From Claveliimonas acetigenes (lineage in GTDB: Bacteria > Bacillota > Clostridia > Lachnospirales > Lachnospiraceae), in NCBI RefSeq assembly GCF_025567385.1, contig NZ_JAOQJU010000036.1:1-25836 (forward strand): a DNA stretch of 25,836 nt, given 5' to 3'. This document shows positions 22,319 through 25,836 of this stretch, in pieces. The notes under the pieces were generated by a model that saw only the letters and a list, made by a program, of their open reading frames with translations, had not been told where the DNA came from and searched no databases. Positions within the stretch are counted from its first letter, which is position 1; each line of letters opens with the position of its first letter. The translations under genes were made by a program, and so were the position numbers.

Positions 22319-24259
22319 ATGAAAGCAATTAAAAACTTATGTTTGTTTTGTTTCCTGATTTTTGGAATACTTATGCAATCTGAAATATTTCAAGATCAGC
22401 TTTGGAACTTTTCTACAGCATATTTTACGTCATCACGCTATGAAGTTGCTAGTGAAGATATGTCGCAGTTTCTGAAAGATGTATCAGAAACTGCAACGGA
22501 GAATGATGTACATATTTTTTCTCAGTACAATGAAATCAATAATAAATACCTTTCAACACTTCATATTTATGGCGATGATAAAGTAATCAGACAAACATTA
22601 AAAAATACTGCAAACATAGAAGAATCAGAATATACCGCTTTAGTTTCCGGAATTACGAAAGTAAAATTTCATAATCTCTCAGAATTGCAAAGTACCTCTG
22701 TGGGTTATGAAAACTTTATCTCATACATAGGAAATGAGGACAATATTATCTCTGCATATCAGAAATTATCAGAAAAATATAGCTTAACTTATCCAGAATA
22801 TTGGAATTCTACGGAAAAGGACATGATTTTTATTATATGGGGTATGATTATTGCATTGATGATTGTTCTAAATGTAATTGAAGTGGTTAGGCGAAAAAAA
22901 GAGGTTGTTGTACGAGTTTCCTTAGGAGAAAGTGCTGGTTTCATAGCATTTAAGGCTGCTTTATTCGATGTAACTTTTGACATTGCATTATTTATTGTTG
23001 CAAAAATATTGCTGTCAAATTATATATCGGGAGCATATGAGAATAGACTCGTCACAATTTTATATTCCATTGGAATTATTCTTTCCACTATTCCATATTG
23101 TTCTTTTTGCTTTTTTGATATTAGAAAGGCATTCGCAAATGCAACACACAAAAGAGGAGTGGATTTTTTAATTTATTCGTTAAAATTTATAGCAGGGGTA
23201 GCCGCTGTTTTTACAATTACCACTAATATTAGTAGTATTCATAATAACCTATTTACAAATGAACATTTGTTAGAAGAATATTATGATGCAAATTATTTTA
23301 CCGTAAAGACTACTGATTTTAATGCTGAAAAAGAAGAAGCTTTTTGGAATAAACTATACAAGAATGAATATAACACATTAAAGCCTGTAATATGCTTGAA
23401 TATTTTAAATGATAAAAATGATGTGATATATGTAAATAATCATGCAAAAGATATGTTACAAGGTTTTACGAAGCAGATAAATGCAGTAGAGAATGAATCT
23501 TCTGATTTGATTATTTTCATTCCAAAGAATAGATATTTTGCTAAAAACAAGCAATTAGCCTATGACTCCTTGAGCCATGTTTTAAATCATGATAATTTAC
23601 AACAATTAAATATTCAGTACATAGAGTATAGCGAAACAGAATACTTTTCCTATTTAGATACAAGTAGAATAAATGGTATCGAAAAAAGCAAAAATCCGAT
23701 AATTATTTATCAGGCAAACAAAGATTTAGCAGTCAATGGTGGGTATCTTGAAAGCTATAAAGCAGGAGCAGTTTTATTTCAATGTGATGAAAAACAGCTA
23801 AGAAATATCAGCAAAAAGTATGAAGATATGCTTGGAAATTATCAGCTAGTAATTACAAACGTACATGAACAGTATTTATATAATCACACATTTTTAATAA
23901 AACTCGTGGGATTTTTAAGTTCTCTTTGTACGATTGTATTGCTTTTAAATATTATGATTATTGTTACAGTAAGTAGACTAGAGTTCCGAGAAAATGCAAT
24001 GAAAATTTCCTTGATGAAAATCTTTGGATATAGTTTATTTGAACGGCACAAAACACTTCTTAAAATGATTGTAGTGGAAAATTTTGTGATATTAGTAGGT
24101 ATGCTTATCTATTCTTTATTATCGGTACAGACTGAAGTAGGAATTAGCATTCTTGTTAGTTCATTTATGGCACTAATAGAATTTACAATTATTTTCTTTA
24201 ATATCACAATTGTTGAAAAAACAAACATACCGAAATCATTAAAAGGAGGTTGCTTATGA
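22319..24259 (+). CDS. Bacteriocin-associated integral membrane permease (DUF1430-like)
   Basis: A 646-residue membrane protein. It has an N-terminal membrane segment (about 5-22), four segments between about 160 and 310, a large hydrophilic loop (about 310-520), and three segments at the C-terminus (about 525-635). The size, layout and position match the family described as bacteriocin-associated integral membrane protein in lactococcin 972 clusters, distantly like FtsX/MacB permeases. It probably pairs with the downstream ATPase to handle or resist the peptide. Which of export and immunity is not settled. Its TGA overlaps the ATPase start by 4 bp (ATGA). Confidence 0.85.
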   Translation: MKAIKNLCLFCFLIFGILMQSEIFQDQLWNFSTAYFTSSRYEVASEDMSQFLKDVSETATENDVHIFSQYNEINNKYLSTLHIYGDDKVIRQTLKNTANIEESEYTALVSGITKVKFHNLSELQSTSVGYENFISYIGNEDNIISAYQKLSEKYSLTYPEYWNSTEKDMIFIIWGMIIALMIVLNVIEVVRRKKEVVVRVSLGESAGFIAFKAALFDVTFDIALFIVAKILLSNYISGAYENRLVTILYSIGIILSTIPYCSFCFFDIRKAFANATHKRGVDFLIYSLKFIAGVAAVFTITTNISSIHNNLFTNEHLLEEYYDANYFTVKTTDFNAEKEEAFWNKLYKNEYNTLKPVICLNILNDKNDVIYVNNHAKDMLQGFTKQINAVENESSDLIIFIPKNRYFAKNKQLAYDSLSHVLNHDNLQQLNIQYIEYSETEYFSYLDTSRINGIEKSKNPIIIYQANKDLAVNGGYLESYKAGAVLFQCDEKQLRNISKKYEDMLGNYQLVITNVHEQYLYNHTFLIKLVGFLSSLCTIVLLLNIMIIVTVSRLEFRENAMKISLMKIFGYSLFERHKTLLKMIVVENFVILVGMLIYSLLSVQTEVGISILVSSFMALIEFTIIFFNITIVEKTNIPKSLKGGCL

Positions 24260-24864
24260 TAACAATTGAAAATCTATGCAAAGCATATAATGATAAAATT
24301 TTGTTCAAAAATTTTCATTTGGAAATTCCAGATAGCCGTTTTTTGGTAATTAGTGGCGAAAGTGGATGCGGAAAAAGTACTTTACTTAATATGATTGGAG
24401 GTATTGAAACTCCTGACAAAGGTTCTATTATTGTGAATGGTTTTGATGTGGCAAAAAAAGGAAAAAAGCAGAAATATTTCAAAGAAGTTGTTGGATTTTT
24501 ATTTCAAAATTTTGCCCTTTTGGAAAACAAAACAGTAAAAGAAAATCTAGAAATAATAAAAAAATCAGGTAGAACGGATATTTCAATAAATGAAGCTCTT
24601 GAAAAAGTTGGTTTACAGAAAGTAATTAACAAAAAAGTCTATCAATTATCTGGTGGCGAACAGCAGAGAGTTGCGTTAGCTCGTTTAATGCTAAAGAAAT
24701 GTTCGATTGTATTAGCAGACGAACCAACTGGTTCCTTAGACAAAAAAAATAGTGAGATTGTTATGAATATATTGCATGAGTTAAGTGAACAGGGAAAAAC
24801 AGTTATTGTTGTAACTCATAGTGAAGAAATTGTAGCACAAGAAAAGCATGTTCTATATTTATAA
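24256..24864 (+). CDS. Lactococcin 972-type bacteriocin ABC transporter ATPase
   Basis: A 202-residue ATP-binding subunit. It has Walker A GESGCGKST (residues 34-42), the Q-loop FLFQNFALLENKTVKENL, the ABC signature LSGGEQQRVALAR, Walker B SIVLADEPTGSLD, and the H-loop VTHSEE. It has the LolD/MacB-like form of this group. The ATG at 24256 follows AAAGGAGGTTGCTT; an upstream TTG at 24250 lies too close to the ribosome binding site. The start overlaps the permease stop by 4 bp, so the two are made together and form one complex. A terminator follows 13 bp after the stop. Confidence 0.94.
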   Translation: MITIENLCKAYNDKILFKNFHLEIPDSRFLVISGESGCGKSTLLNMIGGIETPDKGSIIVNGFDVAKKGKKQKYFKEVVGFLFQNFALLENKTVKENLEIIKKSGRTDISINEALEKVGLQKVINKKVYQLSGGEQQRVALARLMLKKCSIVLADEPTGSLDKKNSEIVMNILHELSEQGKTVIVVTHSEEIVAQEKHVLYL

Positions 24865-24877
24865 TTACCCATAATAG

Positions 24878-24925
24878 AAGAATATGTTCTTTCGGGAGAC
24901 ACCTCCTCTAAGAACATATTCTTTT
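24878..24925 (+). terminator. Terminator of bacteriocin operon
   Basis: AAGAATATGTTCTT (24878-24891) pairs perfectly with AAGAACATATTCTT (24910-24923). An inner GGAG/CTCC pair lies in the loop and TTTT follows. It ends the AT-rich cargo segment. Confidence 0.85.
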
Positions 24926-25015
24926 GGTTAAAATTGATTATAAAGATACTTTTATTTCAGTATATTCGCTATATTGATGGGATATATATTTGCATATTAT
25001 TTATATGGATAAGGA

Positions 25016-25252
25016 TTATAACTCTAGTGAGTCTTCTGCATCTACCCACATCTGTAAATTACCCTCAAGATATAATCTTGCATATTCCAAAGGCTCATCC
25101 ACAGCCAATGAAGTAAGCGCACATTCTGATCCGTATGTGGTTTTTAGATTTTTTTCAGCTTTCCAGCAATCAATGCGAAGCATATATCCGGCACTTGTGT
25201 AAACATCAATACTATCGTGATTTATGTTGTATTCTGCATAAATTGTTCTCAT
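25016..25252 (-). CDS. Small element-borne protein (DUF6061-like)
   Basis: A 78-residue acidic soluble protein, MRTIYAEYNINHDSIDVYTS..., ending WVDAEDSLEL. It contains MLRIDCWKAEKNLKTT and AVDEPLEYARLYLEGNLQMW. I recall similar proteins (DUF6061) at the ends of Clostridia mobile elements; the number is from memory and uncertain. The ATG at 25252 has GGAG ten bases upstream. It is convergent with the bacteriocin operon and precedes the right-end repeats. No function is known. Confidence 0.65.
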   Translation of the reverse strand: MRTIYAEYNINHDSIDVYTSAGYMLRIDCWKAEKNLKTTYGSECALTSLAVDEPLEYARLYLEGNLQMWVDAEDSLEL

Positions 25253-25360
25253 CGTATCTTATCTCCATTTTCTTTTAATAATCAGTTATAGAGTTAAATA
25301 TCGAAAACATTTCAATCAGTTCACCATGTCGTTATTGTTATACTGTGTTATGAAATTTTC

Positions 25361-25437
25361 TTTCCCTTATTTTTTCCCATATTAAGGTTCATGAAAACCA
25401 ATGTGAGAATATAACACAAGGGAAAGAGTAAGGGAAA
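25361..25437. repeat. Right-end integrase/Xis arm repeats
   Basis: TTTCCCTTATTTTTTCCC (25361-25378) matches the left cluster's first half closely, and ACAAGGGAAA (25416-25425) with TAAGGGAAA (25429-25437) matches its second half. The halves are 34 bp apart here against 9 bp on the left, and 3 bases are inserted between the AAGGG repeats. This gives the element matched ends. Confidence 0.7.
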
Positions 25438-25533
25438 GCTCACTTGCTACAAACTTAGTATTTTCAAGGGTTTGCGAAGAATTTGATAATTAAATATAAC
25501 AGTTATTAAATTTCCTAAAATATGTGAAATATC

Positions 25534-25544
25534 AACTGGAATTT
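25534..25544. repeat. Candidate right attachment core AACTGGAATTT
   Basis: Same 11 bases and orientation as 15666-15676. It lies 1 bp past the stop codon of the next minus-strand gene and 96 bp beyond the right arm cluster. It may mark the element's right boundary. The match is too short to be decisive. Confidence 0.35.
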
Positions 25545-25545
25545 G

Positions 25546-25752
25546 TCAGTCATTTAAACACCGTTTTCTACTGTTATATAACGCTTCTTGTTGTTTCAAA
25601 AGAGACAATGTGTGATTTGTTTTACACAGTGGCAACCCCGTAATTGCTGATAATTCCTCAGCGGACAGCCATTTGTCCGATGTTTCCAATACATTCAAAA
25701 CTTTCTCATCATCTTCATTTATCCATGTTCCACAAACTATATTAAAATCCAT
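25546..25752 (-). CDS. Small winged-helix-like protein
   Basis: A 68-residue protein from MDFNIVCGTWINEDDEKVLN. A helix-turn-helix-like core, KWLSAEELSAITGLPLCKTNHTLSLLKQQEALY, resembles a marR/ArsR-type recognition fold. The start at 25752 is the first internal ATG with homolog-like composition, but its ribosome binding site (GGAATATG) is weak; the frame also opens at 25779. It lies just outside the candidate right end, so it may be chromosomal or belong to a further insertion. Function is not known. Confidence 0.5.
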   Translation of the reverse strand: MDFNIVCGTWINEDDEKVLNVLETSDKWLSAEELSAITGLPLCKTNHTLSLLKQQEALYNSRKRCLND

Positions 25753-25773
25753 AATGCATATTCCGCAAGAACT

Positions 25774-25830
25774 GCGCATCCGTTCCAGAGGAACGGAGCG
25801 CCATTCCGCTTCAAACTGAGCAAAGCTCAG
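25774..25830. other. Two short-loop hairpins at window end
   Basis: TCCGTTCC AGA GGAACGGA (25779-25797), flanked by GCGC on both sides, and CTGAGC AAA GCTCAG (25816-25830) are perfect stems with 3-base loops. Neither is followed by a T-run, so they are not ordinary terminators. They may belong to an intergenic repeat or another element that continues past the window. Confidence 0.5.
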
Positions 25831-25836
25831 CAGGTT

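Larger units (their letters stand above)
15666..25544. mobile_element. Integrative mobilizable element carrying a bacteriocin system
   Basis: The parts, in order, are a tyrosine integrase at one end, XRE regulator, Xis, DUF3847-like protein, oriT, MOBQ relaxase with overlapping accessory genes, bacteriocin cargo and small terminal genes. Matching CCCTT/AAGGG repeat clusters lie near both ends (15748-15797 and 25361-25437). An 11-bp direct repeat, AACTGGAATTT, lies 71 bp and 96 bp outside those clusters and is used here as the provisional boundary. No coupling ATPase or mating-pair genes are visible, so it would need a helper for transfer. The gene content is certain; the exact ends are not. 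Confidence 0.75.

Noticed and set aside
15666..25544. Self-transmissible conjugative element
   Set aside because: No coupling protein or type IV secretion genes are visible; it is better described as mobilizable only.

Overview
The window looks like the chromosome of a gut-type Lachnospiraceae (Clostridia, Firmicutes). The grounds are strong AGGAGG ribosome binding sites, moderate to low GC, Clostridia-type RadA, ClpC, Ald and PurE proteins, and a Tn916-like mobile element of a kind common in that family. The genus cannot be fixed from sequence reading alone.

Layout. (1) 1-400: leader and two tandem promoters of a ribosomal RNA operon that reads leftward out of the window. (2) 463-5433, minus strand: a stress/repair group made of a short GntR-type regulator, clpC, a conserved small protein and radA. 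A 79-bp tandem repeat lies between clpC and the small protein. (3) 5597-7869: alanine dehydrogenase (minus) diverges from an RpiR-family regulator (plus). Two near-identical 16-bp palindromes 30 bp apart lie between them. (4) 7967-15330, minus strand: pyrE, a 51-codon membrane peptide, a VanZ-like protein, a small membrane protein, an M29-type aminopeptidase with an unusual N-terminal extension, then purE, purM, purN and purD. The genes are closely spaced and probably share transcripts. pyrE has its own promoter.

(5) About 15.67-25.54 kb: an integrative mobilizable element inserted upstream of pyrE. It carries a tyrosine integrase, an XRE regulator and Xis under a divergent switch with two matching operators. 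It also has a DUF3847-like protein, an origin of transfer with an RSF1010-like nic core, and a MobA/MobL (MOBQ) relaxase. The 3' third of the relaxase gene is read in a second frame by a coiled-coil protein and by a coiled-coil/membrane protein. Matching CCCTT/AAGGG repeat clusters sit near both ends. No type IV secretion genes are visible, so transfer would need a helper.

The cargo (21.4-24.9 kb, clearly AT-richer) is a lactococcin 972-type bacteriocin system. It has a secreted peptide, a strong hairpin terminator, a membrane-anchored protein of unknown role (possible immunity), a multi-membrane-span bacteriocin-associated permease and an ABC ATPase. The permease and ATPase genes overlap by 4 bp.

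The most noteworthy points are the double-frame coding in the mobilization region, the readable oriT, the bacteriocin module carried on a mobilizable element, and the two regulatory operator pairs (xre/xis and ald/rpiR).
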